Made by a program: the position numbers and the translations under genes. DNA of 64,000 bases from Erpobdella octoculata (Eukaryota > Annelida > Clitellata > Hirudinida > Erpobdellidae): the NCBI GenBank assembly GCA_963978895.1, contig OZ022241.1, forward strand, positions 20,910,073 to 20,974,072, in the 5' to 3' direction. This document shows positions 42,173-54,589 of the stretch, in pieces. The notes beneath the pieces were generated by a model that was not told where the DNA came from, searched no databases, and saw nothing but the letters and a program-made list of their open reading frames with translations. Within the stretch, counting starts at the first letter, position 1, and the number at the start of each line of letters is the position of its first letter.

Positions 42173-42250
42173 ATCCTCTTAACTTTTCCCTCCTTCTTTC
42201 TCCAGGCTTAGGACTGCCTTGCAAAAGCAAGGCGGAGTTAGCTGTTGATT
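42173..42250 (+). repeat. SINE-like repeat, right half
   Basis: ATCCTCTTAACTTTTCCCTC and CCAGGCTTAGGACTGCC...GGCGGAGTTAG complete the repeat begun at 35396-35513. Confidence 0.75.
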
Positions 42251-42791
42251 GTGTGGTTTGATTAACGTCTGCATCCATAGACTTATAATTGAAAAGCTCT
42301 GGACTACGGTCAAAAGTTATACCTAAAGGTATACCGCATGGTCTTTTGGTAGAAATAAAAAAATCAATTGACTAATCTATTTATTAAAAATATAACTTAA
42401 ATTAAAAAATTTAAATTTGTAATTTAAAAAATAAGATATTTCTACGCAGTTAGCTTCAATTTCCTACATGAAAAACTTAATTAGAAAGCCTGATCAATTT
42501 TTGATATCATAAAAATAAAACTTAAATTGACAAATTTGAATTTGTAAAATTTGAAAAATTAAAAATTAAACTTTTTAGTTTAAAGCTTGTATTGATGAAT
42601 ATTAATTATGTCCGTGCTGGTAGCTCATTGGCTATATTTTGCTGTATCGGCATCGGCAATCTGTTTAAAAGTGAGTTTTGTTAATTACAAACACTAATGA
42701 TCACGTGACTACGTTCACGAAATTTTGCCTTGATATTGGCTTAACCAGAACAAAAGGATTAGCCTGTTGCTGCGTGTCCAGATATTATATA
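42251..42791. other. No recognisable gene
   Basis: AT-rich, with repeated AACTTAAATT..AAATTTGAATTTGTAA phrases. Non-coding. Confidence 0.4.
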
Positions 42792-43325
42792 CTAGAGTTA
42801 GCCCGTCAAAAATGACGGATTTTTTAAAATTTTATTATATGTTCATTTCTGATTGCAGTATCACCTTTTTTTATCTTTGAGACTGTCATTGTACACTTGC
42901 GTAATAAGTTTTATTACACGCCTGCACTCACTAACTTTTCTCAACTGCTGATTGCTGACCCCTGCGGCCGCCGAGTTATGTGTAATTGCTAACATACATA
43001 CCTACATAGTGGTTTTGCCCGCCCCAAGGACGCATGTTTTAAAATTACGATGTACTTTTAATACATTTTATAAAAAATAGTCAACAAAAACAAAATGACT
43101 TTTGATAACCATAAATTTTTTTGTATATATCAGCAAATTTAATGATCTCTAGAACTGAGACTGAGATAGGTAAAATTGCATAATAATTTTTATTACACGC
43201 CTGCGCGCCATAAATTCTTACGTGCACATTGATATCATCTATACGACTAATTACGTAAGCGTGACAGAATCAGTGAGTGAGTGAGTAAGTGAGTGAGTGA
43301 GTGACGTGGGCTACTATAATATAGA
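42792..43325 (-). mobile_element. Non-autonomous Helitron, 534 bp
   Basis: The minus-strand 5' end is A|TCTATATTATAGTAGCCCAC. The 3' end is hairpin CCGTCATTTTTGACGG + GCTAACT + CTAG before T. It is homologous to 33176-33792, with an expanded TCAC block and indels. It has no coding capacity. Confidence 0.8.
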
Positions 43326-43621
43326 TAAGTCTATGTCTGTATCTGTCAATTAGACAACTTAGACGGTATCTATGTTTGAGTGTTTGGTGACGTGTTTATG
43401 TTGGCTTTGAGGCAAAGAGGTCACCAAAAGCACAAGACTTTCGTGGGCACACGGCTCAACTCACTTCAGCCCGCCAACTAATGAAGTGCAATAAGTTGGA
43501 CAAAGACCGGCAAATACACCTCCCCTGCAGCTAGCAATTTAACCAGCCTCGGATGATCCTCATAGGTTATGGTATCGCTCCGTCGCCCTTTCACCTGCGC
43601 TGCTCCTTAGCTGTTGATTTT
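43326..43621. other. No recognisable gene
   Basis: A GC-richer block at 43380-43610 looks like part of an interspersed repeat, but I cannot assign it. Confidence 0.3.
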
Positions 43622-43800
43622 TTTTTATAATAGTTTATAGTCTTTTACACCAAGTGTTTTAAGACTGAAACGGCTGTGTCAGAAGCACCTAAGTACTTCC
43701 AGTCGTGGATCAGAATTTCATCCTTTTAACTTTTCCCTCCTACTTTTTCCAGGCTTGGGACTGGCTTGCAAAAGCAAGGCGGAGTTAGCAGTTGATTTTT
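43622..43800 (+). repeat. SINE-like repeat, most complete copy
   Basis: About 180 bp: TTTATAATAGTTTATAGTCT, TTTACACCAAGTGTTTTAAG, CCTAAGTACTTCCAGTCGTG, CTTTTAACTTTTCCCTCC, CCAGGCTTGGGACTGGCTTG, AAGGCGGAGTTAGC. The same order is seen at 35396/42173, 58222-58400 and 61665-61850. No tRNA-like A/B box is certain, so 'SINE' is provisional. Confidence 0.65.
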
Positions 43801-44050
43801 AATTAGCTCAAATATGTCACTAAGGTTGAATCCGTAATGATGGTGTTTTTTTACAAAAGCATTTCCCCCGATAGACAGTATACTTCGTTGGCTGAGGTTT
43901 TCTTACATTCGCGAGATGTCAGTTGATAAAAATTAAAACCAGAAAAAATTGAATAATATTTTAAATTTAACAGACTAGTTTGCCATCTAGGGAAAAAACT
44001 AAGAAGTAGAAAATAAAGTATTTAATTTAATTTTATGGAGCATTTAGTCA
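43801..44050. other. No recognisable gene
   Basis: AT-rich non-coding. Confidence 0.4.
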
Positions 44051-44316
44051 CTTTACAGCAGTGGTTCTCAACCATTTTGGCACGAGGCACACTTGAGGTT
44101 TTTGGAATAACAGACGGCACACTATGGGGCCGACTAATAGAAACAGGAAAAAGCCGCCAACGCATTTGTCAGCATTTGACATTAAATCTAACCTGTTTTT
44201 GGTCTATTATTGGTGCTTTTAAAACTGGAAAAACAATGTAAAATTTAATAATGAATCAGCTTTTTTTATTGTTAAGACAACATTTAAAATATTTGAAACT
44301 TGCATAAATAAAAATG

Positions 44317-45050
44317 TCAATGTGAGATCTGAGATTGATGGACTCTGCAAATTTCTTTAATTCTTGGACGAATTCCAGATAAACAATTTCTCGTTTCTTC
44401 TTCAACACACTTCAACTTTTCTCTCTTGTTGTATTTAATATGTATTTGTAAGAGTTGAAAACCCAATTTCACATAAGGATGACGTTGAGAACTGCAAAAG
44501 GATATGCAAATCCCTCTTTGCAATATTTGGATGTTTTTTTCCTGTCATTATCCAGAAGGCGTCCATGAAACATTTCAGCATGCTTTAGTTTCAATGTTCG
44601 ATCAGAGCTCAATTCGGCAAGTTCTTCTTCCTCTTTTAGGGTTAATATGCTTGTGTTGCCTGTAATTTGAACAAATGGGTTTCTCACATTGTTCTGATGA
44701 CAGTGAAGGAAAGTAATGATCAATCATTTTTCCAAGAATGGTGATGTGATCATATATCAATGGTGTCAATTCATTGCTAAATTTTTCCGGAGCAAGAGAA
44801 AACATTTCAAAATTACCGCTAATAACTCTAGATTTCCATATTCTAATTTTTCGTTGCAAGGCTACAAGTTCATCTGTTGAACTTAGGAGATTTTCATGAC
44901 GACCTTGCAGATCGGAGTTAACAAGATTCAAAAGTTGAAATATATTTGCCAGATATGCCAGCTTAGCACACCAGAATTCATTATTAAGACATTCACAAAA
45001 ATCACCAAGCTTTTCATTTATGAAAAAACTAACCCATAAAAACAAAGTTT
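44317..45050 (-). pseudogene. hAT transposase, C-terminal half (ZBED5/FAM200-like)
   Basis: The minus strand reads INEKLGDFCECLNNEFW, LAYLANIFQLLNLVNSDLQG and KIRIWKSRVISGNFEMF, then in other frames LGFQLLQIHIKYNKREKL and EEETRNCLSGIRPRIKEICR. This order matches ZBED5-like hAT transposases from the central domain to the C terminus. At least two frameshifts (near 44600 and 44500) are present. Confidence 0.7.
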
Positions 45051-45059
45051 TTATTATAA

Positions 45060-45350
45060 ATCCTTTATATACGATCCTAGATTTTTATTTTTAAGCCCAG
45101 AGCCAAATTCAAAAATTAAATTCAAATTCAAAAATATGGACCCTTTTGACGGGACCGTTTTGACGGGGACCGTTTTGCCGGGGGCAGTTTTGACGGGGGC
45201 AGTTTTGACAGGGGCCGTTTTGACTGAAATTTTGATAGATTCAATTGTCTCGCAGCCCAAGTCGATGTGCCAAATTTCAGCTCGATCGGATAACTGGAAG
45301 TGAGTTAATTTTGAGACTCAAAGTTTGTGACTGGAAGACAATCGAAAATA
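45060..45350 (+). repeat. GTTTTGACGGGG repeat with dispersed-repeat tail
   Basis: Six or so copies of a GACCGTTTTGACGGGG-type ~18-bp unit (45133-45225), then CCAAATTTCAGCTCGATCGG. It lies inside the hAT relic, so it is part of a nested insertion. Confidence 0.6.
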
Positions 45351-45599
45351 ATATAAAGGATTTAAAAAGGCAAGAATCTCCTCTCATCTCGTATGATCTT
45401 TGGTGCTCTTGTAGCTGCCGGACGCGTCAGTCTATGTGGCAAGATTTTATCGTTTGTTATCGTATTTAACCTTTTTTGTTTCCGTCAAATACCGATTCTG
45501 TTTTCTACTTTTCCGGAACAATGAACTCTAATGGATTACGAAACTAAATTTTGTCTCAAATATTTGCCGTAATAATTTCTGGCAGTTTTTTCTTCCTAA

Positions 45600-45897
45600 G
45601 AAGAGTCGCCATGGTTCCTTGGTTCCGGCTTGTGGAGCCGCGCTGCTACGACCAATCCTAGCGCGTCATTCGTATACACGTGACCAACTGCTACAGGTGT
45701 TCGATTCCACCATCCAGCTGCCTTCACCACCTCATGCCGGCTCGGCGAGATCCAGAACCTCTATCGAACCTGCGAAATGCTTCAGAATATCCGGTGCCTC
45801 TCTGTAAAACTAAAAGATTTCAAACATCGTTTTTGCCATATTCTCTTAAAAGAACTCTCAATAATTCAATATCACTTTCCTATCTTCGATCTTATAT

Positions 45898-45900
<3 letters not shown>
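45600..45900 (+). pseudogene. Non-LTR RT C-terminal tail
   Basis: The reading shows LRNASEYPVPLCKTKRFQTS followed by FLPYSLKRTLN, resembling the very end of many non-LTR reverse transcriptases (..F..P..RT.R...SF.P..I..WN). Upstream text is frameshifted. It ends just before a TA array. Confidence 0.55.

Positions 45901-45958
<58 letters not shown>
45901..45958. repeat. (TA)n array
   Basis: Pure TA run after the RT tail. Confidence 0.95.
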
Positions 45959-45961
<3 letters not shown>

Positions 45962-46028
45962 TATATACAAAATAACTGGTGATCTTATTATAAATTCAGT
46001 CAATAATATAATAGAGCAATGAACTGTC

Positions 46029-46568
46029 CATATATATAGAATAGATATATCGGCCCGCCTGTTCTTTAGGAAGGCTTTTAGCGAGGCAGCCTAGTAGACC
46101 GGAGAACTGATAGTTACAACCGTATAGTAACTTAATCAAGTATTTTTTTAATAGAAAAAAAAGAATTTTTTATGTACAAAATAAATTTTTAACTTTATAA
46201 AAATTAACAAATTTTTTTAAAAATAATTTCAGTTGACATTGAATTTTATTTGCGTAGTCTCTAGTTCGATGGTCTATGTATGTCTATTTAACGTCTCCTG
46301 TGTTATCGGTAAATTAGAATTGTATATTTTTTATGTCGGATATCGCGTTAAATTAAAATAAAGCTCATATCAACTACTTTTAGCTATAAGAAATCGACGT
46401 TTCTGTTTCTTACAAACCGGAGTTTAGTCTCCGCTGTCGTACCAAAAATAGATTAATACAAATAATGAATATTCATGGTCCAAAAGACTGTAAATCGTTT
46501 TTTCGGAGGCGATCTTGGCATCTCACTCAAAAGCTGCTCATCTCCAATATATCTATTCTATATATATG
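46029..46568 (+). mobile_element. 540-bp MITE with 8-bp TSD
   Basis: CATATATATAGAATAGATAT at the left is inverted at the right (ATATCTATTCTATATATATG). GAACTGTC flanks both sides (46021-46028 and 46569-46576). The interior is non-coding and shared with 17605-18153. The 8-bp TSD and CA start resemble the MITE at 6400-6916, but the sequences are unrelated. Confidence 0.85.
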
Positions 46569-46576
46569 GAACTGTC

Positions 46577-46873
46577 ATGTTAATAATTAAAATTGCTTAT
46601 TGTAACAGTTCATTTCATTTTAACATCTCATTCTATAATCTACTATAACTCTTATTGTGTGATTCTCCACTGTTGATCAACGAACTTACAATGATACAGT
46701 TCATTGTACAATAATACTTGATCTGATTTGATTATATTCTATTCTATCTGTTATTTCTTTATCTTATATTCATCTTTATTTCACACTAACATTTCATATA
46801 CTATAATTCATATTATGTGATTTCCCATTGTTCCAATCCAGCTTTTTAGCTGCAATACAAATAAAAGTTATAT
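46577..46873. other. No recognisable gene
   Basis: Repeat-like text with CTGATTTGATTATATTC and a TATCTATCTATC end, possibly the tail of a non-LTR insertion into the hAT relic. Confidence 0.3.
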
Positions 46874-46875
46874 CT

Positions 46876-47240
46876 ATCTATCGTATAGCCGAGATAAAAC
46901 TTTTCCTCTTGAGAGCCATCTAACTTCTGTATCTAAAATTAAGCACAAGTATTTGGATTCCATAGCAATGCAATGCTGTTTGAATAAGCGCGATTTCAGC
47001 GGCCTTGACTTAATATAATTTACCATTTTAACAACTAGAACCAGTTTCAGTGCATCTTTTAATGTTTTTGATACAATGGTTTCTCTATGAATGAAAAAAT
47101 GTGTTGTCATCAGATTGGGATTTTTCTGTTTTGCAAGAGAACACAAAACCTTTGACTAACCCTATCATTGAAGGAGCACCATCTGTACAAATTCCCACAC
47201 AAGATTTCCACGATAAACCAAAGCGTTCAAGCTATTCTGT
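46876..47240 (-). pseudogene. hAT transposase, central part
   Basis: Minus strand: VGICTDGAPSMIG, then after a frameshift TTHFFIHRETIVSKTL, NYIKSRPLKSRLFKQHC and LDTEVRWLSRGKVLSRLYD. This is the segment that precedes the 44317-45050 block in ZBED5-like transposases. It is cut at 46876 by nested repeats. Confidence 0.75.
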
Positions 47241-47270
47241 CAATATAGTAAATTATATTACATTATTTAT

Positions 47271-48176
<906 letters not shown>

Positions 48177-48191
48177 TATCCCCCCTCTTCG
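48177..48191 (-). promoter_or_regulatory. Polypurine tract
   Basis: Minus strand CGAAGAGGGGGGATA directly precedes LTR TGTAAG. A second, inverted copy at ~47860-47875 comes with the palindrome. Confidence 0.75.
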
Positions 48192-48361
48192 AAAAAAGGA
48201 ACGCGTCAGCGTTTCTGATTACATCATCACTCTCTTTACGACTAAGAAAGTCAGCACCGATGTTTTCCTTGCCTCCTCGAAAAAAGGAACGCGTCAGCGT
48301 TTCTGATTACATCATCACTCTCTTTACGACTAAGAAAGTCAGCACCGATGTTTTCCTTGCT
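48187..48361. repeat. ~87-bp tandem duplication
   Basis: CGAAAAAAGGAACGCGTCAG through GATGTTTTCCTTGC occurs twice head to tail (from ~48190 and ~48276). Confidence 0.85.
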
Positions 48362-48724
48362 TTTGATGTGGTTTACTTTAAGCCTATTCTCAATCTCTAT
48401 CTCTCTGCGTGTTGTGTCAAAAGGGCGGGCGTCTCCGAAGATTACCGAATTCAACTTTTCATCTTTCCCCACGCCTCCATGTTGGCCTCTAGGCAGAAGA
48501 TTGAGCATTGGTCTTTCTTTTGGCGGATTCAAAGCTTGAACTTTTGCCTCAACTTTATTTCCCAACTTTGAAGTGGCATACGTGTTTCTTTCCTTGCTTT
48601 GATACAGATCCAAGTTAGCCGTCGTTTTTCTATAATTTACCCGATCATTACTCTGTGTGCTGTCGTAGTTAGGAGCGGATTTATGTGGTTTCTGACCAAA
48701 AGCGTTTTCCTGCAGCCATTGCAT
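48251..48724 (-). pseudogene. RNase H C terminus joined to gag-protease remnant
   Basis: The minus-strand ORF ends with a phrase typical of the RNase H end of gypsy pol (INRLKVNHIKSKENIGADFL-like, then SRK). The preceding residues are low-complexity linker. RT and integrase are absent, so a large internal deletion joined the protease region to the tail. Confidence 0.6.
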
Positions 48725-50140
48725 CCAAACCTCTTACTCCTTCAACATTTCCCAGCACGAGATCGCAGAGTAGGTTTTTCATGCACACAACCTCTCTGGT
48801 TCCTCTGAACCAGTTTGTTTTGATTTTTACCACTGCTGTTGGAGCTACCCGAACTGTGCCGTCGATCAAAACACAGGGTCTTGTTCTTCCGGTCATCTGA
48901 CGCGGGTGCACTAATGATTCCTTTACCATTATGGCAGTACAGACAGTGTCCCTCAAAACTTTTACCGGTTTTCTGTTCACAAACTCTCTGGTTAATTTAA
49001 ACTTTTTTCCTGAGTGAAAACAACCATTCGCTATTACCGGTGAAAAGCAGCCACATTTTAATTGGATCCCATTTATTTTACCTTCCATCACCATGGCCGC
49101 GCATGCATTCACTACTCCAGAGTCTTTGCATGGTGGTGTCATGGTGGCCTCTCTACGCGATTGGCACATGACTGGAGTTGCTTGAGTGCCTTGCCTGTAG
49201 TCCCTAGCCAAATGTCCAGCTTGATGACAATCCTTTGCCATATGGCCCAGCTTATTGCAATTGTAACAGCGTGGTTCAACCATTCCCGAGTCAATGTCTA
49301 GTTGACTACGATTTTCGCTAATCCTGCTTATGTTTTCGACTTTTGCCAAGCTTTTGACCGGGTGAGCTTGATTGTACTTGTTGACCCAGCGACTTAACTC
49401 ATTGACGTCACCGCTTTCTTTCTCCAACAAATATTCAGCCATTCCCGACGGACACTTTCCAAAGAACTGCTCTTTTAAAAACAAAAACAATAAGTTTCTT
49501 ATACCCGCGAGATCCACCCAGCGCCTGAGGTAACTAGTCGCACTAGATACTGTTCCCAAGTCTCTTCTGGTTCAAGCTTTGACTCTCGAAACTTTATGCG
49601 GTAGTCTTCTGCCGACTTCCCAAAACGACGAAGGAGTGCCTCTTTTACCGACCCGTAATCCTGCATCTGACTATCGCTGAGTTGGCCAAACACTTCCAAA
49701 GTCTTCGCACTCAGCAGAGAACCCAGAAGCATTCCCCAACCCTTTTTTGGATGATCATTTGCCTTGGCCAATGCCTCAAAACGGAGCAGAAACGCGTCCA
49801 CGTCGTCACCTTCCGAGAACTTTGGATATGGAATCTTTGTTACTTCTACTTTTGGCTCTTTTTTTGTTAGGGCTTCCAATTCTAGCTTCTTCAATTCCAA
49901 TTCATGTTGACGTTGAGCTATTTTATCTTCACGTTCACGTTCTTGTTGCGCTATTTTATCTTCACGTTCACGTTCTTATTGCGCTGATTTATCTTCCCGC
50001 TCTTGCTGAGCCTTTTTCTCTTCCCGTTCCTCCATTCTCCTAACTCTTTCTTCATCTTTTAACTCCTTGACGTAATTCCTTAAACCCACTCCAGAATAGC
50101 CTAGAGCCTGTCCCATCGCAATGAATTTCTCGTCAGACAT
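48681..50140 (-). pseudogene. Gag (SCAN-like) with zinc knuckle and protease-like segment
   Basis: The start is ATG at 50140 (MSDEKFIAMGQALGYSG), followed by an EREREDKIAQQ coiled coil with an in-frame TAA near 49977. Then come IPYPKFSEGDDVDAFLLRFE, a gag core and, after a frameshift near 49530, the SCAN-like YLRRWVDLAG, KCPSGMAEYLLEKESGDV and WVNKYNQAH. The zinc knuckle is CYNCNKLGHMAKDC, and the protease-like region has VLRDTVC where DTG is expected. The SCAN domain is known to derive from gag of Gmr1-like elements, which supports the family. Confidence 0.75.
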
Positions 50141-50218
50141 CTTTCACAAAAGAAAAAAAATTCGGTCACTTGTGAACAAATAACTTCAGAAAATATATTT
50201 ACGGATGAAAATGCGTAA

Positions 50219-50237
50219 ATCACGTCGGGGTCACCAA
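50219..50237 (-). promoter_or_regulatory. Primer-binding site, tRNA-Trp
   Basis: Minus strand TTGGTGACCCCGACGTGAT starts right after the 5' LTR end. It is complementary to the animal tRNA-Trp 3' end. Confidence 0.8.
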
Positions 50238-50916
<679 letters not shown>

Positions 50917-51059
50917 TTTATTATTTAACACCTCTAGAGTCTGGACAGTTGTTGGAGAGTAGATTTTATAAATATATTGAAGTGCTGGCGTCGCCTTGAT
51001 CAGTGAACCATTATTTTGCTAAGAAATCTTTGAAAAACTGTAATTTTAAATTTGTTTCA

Positions 51060-51954
51060 GTTTTTACACAAAATAATGGACCTTCTCAGTTTACACTTTA
51101 CCGCTCTGTAAAAGTTTTTTAGGTGCTATACAAATTTAAAACCATCTGATGTCACTGGCCTAGAAAGCAAACTTGTAGATCACCTGCCTGATCTTGTTTC
51201 CTCTCTCATAGATGGAAGTACTAAACTTCTTGGTGTACCAATGTTGACTTCAGAAACTGGACGAATAGCTGCTAATGCAGTATTTGACTTTCTGCGATCA
51301 TGGGAGTGAGATAATCATGTTATCGGTATGTGTTTCGATACGACTGCCTCAAACACAGAGAGAATTAATAGAGCATGTACACTTTTCGAAAACGAGATTA
51401 GTCGGAATCTGTTATGGATGTCGTGCAGGCACCACATGTTTGAGGTTTTTTTGGCAGATAGCTTTGAAGTATGTCTTGGACCATCAACTGCAACTGGTCT
51501 AGATATTCTTATTTTTAAGCGATTCCGCGAGAAATGGTCTGATCTAAATCACGATATCTTCAAACAATGAACACGAACAATCCCACTGGCAATTGTTTCA
51601 GATCATGTGAAAGAATTCACTCTTGAGCATTGCAACAAAAATTATCTTCGAGAAGATTATCGCTAGTTTATATGCCTAGCTGGGTCAATGGTTGGATTCG
51701 ATGTCAAGGAAAACATTCGCAAACCTGGTGCTTTACATCGTGCTCGCTGGATGGCGAAGGCGATATATTCGCTCAAAATTGAGCTTCTGTTGGAAGGAAA
51801 TGAACAAACTTTTTCTCTGACAGGTGGTTAATTCCAAGAAATTCAGAGATTCAATCGATTTGTTGTGACAATTTACATACAATCTTGGTTCACTAGTAGG
51901 TTGGAAGTCAATGCACCAATCAATGATTTACTGCTAATCCAACGCTTGAAAGTA
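51060..51954 (+). pseudogene. Uncharacterised repetitive family (CRHH/ARWMAKAIY), 5' half
   Basis: The plus-strand frames give LVDHLPDLVSSLIDGSTKLL, GMCFDTTASNTERINRACTL, LLWMSCRHHMFEVFLADSFE and IFKRFREKWSDLNH, then after a stop KEFTLEHC and ALHRARWMAKAIYSLKIELL. The FDTTASNT and CRHH motifs could supply metal ligands as in hAT-like RNase H folds, but I cannot name the family. From memory, unnamed multi-copy invertebrate proteins share these motifs. In-frame stops occur near 51308, 51568, 51664 and 51828. The continuation is at 54590-55062. Confidence 0.55.
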
Positions 51955-54580
51955 TTTATTTAATTTATTTATTTATTGGTACACGAACAGAGGGACCCAA
52001 AGGGCCACTAATACTGTTCGGACACAACACAATAAAAACTAAAGAAAAACAAAACAAAATAAACCGTCTGATGTGAGGCGACGAGCCAGGCAAAAGTAGA
52101 ACAGAAGAGTTGTGTTCAAAATATAAACTATATGACTATATATGAATATTAACTAATACATAATAGATGGATTAGTAACAACAAGGTAATCAGATAAATA
52201 TTTGTATTTAGATCTAGGTACCAGATAGATACTAGTTTTTAAATGAGGATGTCACAGAAGGAGTAATAATAGAGCAATCAGATATCTATTTATATGTGAG
52301 AAAGTTTGATAGGTTGGCTTCCGCTACGAGACATTTAAACCTACTGAGAGTGGTTGAACTGACAATATCGCTAAGCAATTGGTTCCATATATTAATAATA
52401 CGATTAGTATAGAAAAATTTGGTAACATCAACTCTATTAAAGACAGATTTTAGCTTGAACTGGTGACCCCTAGTGGAATGATACATGGAGAACTGAAAAC
52501 TATGTTTTAAGTCGGAATCAATAAAACCGTTCAAAAAGCTGTAGCACAAACAAAGATCACTGATGAGTCTTCGGTGTTCAAGTGATGGGAGATTGAGAGT
52601 TTTGAGTCTCACCGCATACGGAAGGTTCTTGAGAGCCGGGATCGCCTTTGTAAATCTTTTTTGAATTCTTTCGATATCGTCAATAAGATATCGGTGATGA
52701 GGATTCCACACCTGCGAGCAATACTCCAGAAGAGGTCGAACATATGTGCAAAAGGCTTGCTTAAGCAAATCTGGATCTTTAGATGTAAATGATTTAATGA
52801 TGAGACGCCATCTCACAGACGCAACATGAACGATATTTGCCACGTGATATTTGAAACTCAGACTAGCATCCACAATCACTCCTAGGTCTCTGATATGATC
52901 AACGTTCTTTAGTTGGTAAGAGTCAATGGTGTAGATGGGAGATTTAAGTTTTGCACCTGCGGGACCAAAAATAGAGAGAACAAGACATTTTTCCAGTGCC
53001 AAGTTCAACTGCCAGTCTTTGCTCCATACCAGCAAGTGGTCAATTGCCTTCTGTAAGTTGTTGGCATTAGGCTTGACAGGTGCATACAGTTTGATGTCAT
53101 CGGCAAATAGTTTGACTGAGATCGATCCCAACTCCACACTATCTGTAACATCGTTAATATAGATCAGGAACAGAGTTGGACCGAGAACACTGCCTTGCGG
53201 AACCCCGCTTGTAACAGCTCTTGGCTCAGACAGGCTACGGTCTATCTGAACCATCTGGCGGCGATCCTTTAAAAAGTCAGTGATCCATGCCAATAGATCT
53301 CCAGCTATTCCATAAGCTTCCAACTTTCTTTTTAATTTGAAATGAGAAATGGAATCAAAGGCTTTTTGAAAATCAAAATAAATTATATCCGTGCGTCTGC
53401 GTTTCTCCATTGACAATGACCAGTCAGATACACATTCAAGTAGATTGGTACTGGTTGACCTTGACTGTAAAAATCCATGTTGGTGTCGAGAGATGAGATT
53501 GTGTTCAATTAAATAGTGTTGCATGGTTTTATTAATTATTTTCTCCATAATGCGACAACAGGTACAAGTAAGAGAAATGGGTCGGTAATTAGAAGGATTG
53601 CTGGTGGGACCTTTTTTATGGATGGGTTGAATAAATGCTGCTTTCCACTCTTTTGGTAGTATTTTAGATTTTAAAGACGTGTGGAAAATATGACAAAGAG
53701 GCGTTGCTAGACTGGAAGCGCATTTCTTCAAAAGTAGGTTCGGAATGCCATCTGGACCAAGAGAACATGAGTTATTGAGAGATTTTAGCGTTTTCACAAC
53801 GGTCGACGGCGTAAAGGAGATGTCCTCCAAGGAGCTCGGTGATCGAGGATCCACCATGGGATTAACGCCATTGTCGAATGTAAACACGCTTGCAAAATAG
53901 TTATTGAAAATGTTGGCAATTTCGGTAGCGTCAGATGTAGAGTTGCCATTTCCCGAATCAATGCTACCAATTCGAGGATGAGTAAATAGCTTACTGCTGA
54001 CGTACCTGTAAAACGTTCCAATGTTACCTCCCAAGATAAGTTTTCTCTCAGTGGTAACTTGAACTTCCTTGGCCAATTTAGAACATTTCTTTGAAAACTC
54101 GACATAGCAAACTTTGTGTTTCAAAGCATCAGTAGCCTTCCATCTCTTCCAAAACCACAACTTGGCCTTGTAAATCATTCTAAGAATTTTCGGAGTTTTT
54201 TCTTTTTTTGACTTTGATCCTTTAATACACAGAGGAACAAAATATGTCATAGCCATGTCCATCTGTTGTTTAAAGATCGACCAACAGCTTTCCACATCAA
54301 AGCAGTATTGAAAAACTTGATTCCAGTCGATGTCACTTAAATAGTAATTCATTTCCTCAAAACGTGCTCGTTTGAAATCGTAGATATATTGATTAGACGC
54401 ACCAGTAGTTGAGACGGAGTCGCTAGTCCGGAATACAATCAAATTGTGGTCGCTGGTAGCTATTGGGAAACAACATCTATTTTTGCAATAAACATGTGGT
54501 CGGTAGAAAGAATCAAGTCAAGAGTGCTCTCGCCACGAGTATGCTGGAACACAAATTGATGAAGTCCTAGATCGTTAAAT
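51955..54580 (-). mobile_element. 5'-truncated CR1-type retrotransposon inserted in the gene
   Basis: The 3' end is an (AAAT)n tail (51957-51980 on the plus strand). The 5' end stops inside the endonuclease domain near 54580. It separates two collinear halves of the flanking gene. TSD not resolved. Confidence 0.8.
52286..54442 (-). CDS. CR1-type reverse transcriptase, near full RT
   Basis: 718 codons, no stop. It has the RT start SCSLGPDGIPNLLLKKCASS and FIQPIHKKGPTSNPSNYRPI, then FDFQKAFDSISH, VTSGVPQGSVLGPTLFLIYI, the catalytic VKLFADDIKLYAP (FADD), and a C-terminal LEYCSQVWNPHHRYLIDDI ending at 52286. The endonuclease survives only as frameshifted text beyond 54442 (FVFQHTRGESTLDLIL near 54520). 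It is closely related to the truncated ORF at 20448-21955. Confidence 0.88.
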   Translation of the reverse strand: MIVFRTSDSVSTTGASNQYIYDFKRARFEEMNYYLSDIDWNQVFQYCFDVESCWSIFKQQMDMAMTYFVPLCIKGSKSKKEKTPKILRMIYKAKLWFWKRWKATDALKHKVCYVEFSKKCSKLAKEVQVTTERKLILGGNIGTFYRYVSSKLFTHPRIGSIDSGNGNSTSDATEIANIFNNYFASVFTFDNGVNPMVDPRSPSSLEDISFTPSTVVKTLKSLNNSCSLGPDGIPNLLLKKCASSLATPLCHIFHTSLKSKILPKEWKAAFIQPIHKKGPTSNPSNYRPISLTCTCCRIMEKIINKTMQHYLIEHNLISRHQHGFLQSRSTSTNLLECVSDWSLSMEKRRRTDIIYFDFQKAFDSISHFKLKRKLEAYGIAGDLLAWITDFLKDRRQMVQIDRSLSEPRAVTSGVPQGSVLGPTLFLIYINDVTDSVELGSISVKLFADDIKLYAPVKPNANNLQKAIDHLLVWSKDWQLNLALEKCLVLSIFGPAGAKLKSPIYTIDSYQLKNVDHIRDLGVIVDASLSFKYHVANIVHVASVRWRLIIKSFTSKDPDLLKQAFCTYVRPLLEYCSQVWNPHHRYLIDDIERIQKRFTKAIPALKNLPYAVRLKTLNLPSLEHRRLISDLCLCYSFLNGFIDSDLKHSFQFSMYHSTRGHQFKLKSVFNRVDVTKFFYTNRIINIWNQLLSDIVSSTTLSRFKCLVAEANLSNFLTYK

Positions 54581-54589
54581 ATATAATGA

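Larger units (their letters stand above)
44059..47240 (-). mobile_element. ZBED5-like hAT transposon relic with nested insertions
   Basis: CAGTGGTTCTCAACCATTTT at 44059 is a typical hAT terminus, preceded by CTTTACAG, a possible TSD half. Coding blocks follow on the minus strand at 44317-45050 and 46876-47240, separated by about 1.8 kb of unrelated repeats. The LTR element at 47271 may have removed or displaced the 5' part. Confidence 0.65.

Noticed and set aside
45620..45830. Possible host exon with GC-rich sequence
   Set aside because: The readable residues match the end of a non-LTR reverse transcriptase, and the piece ends in a TA array.
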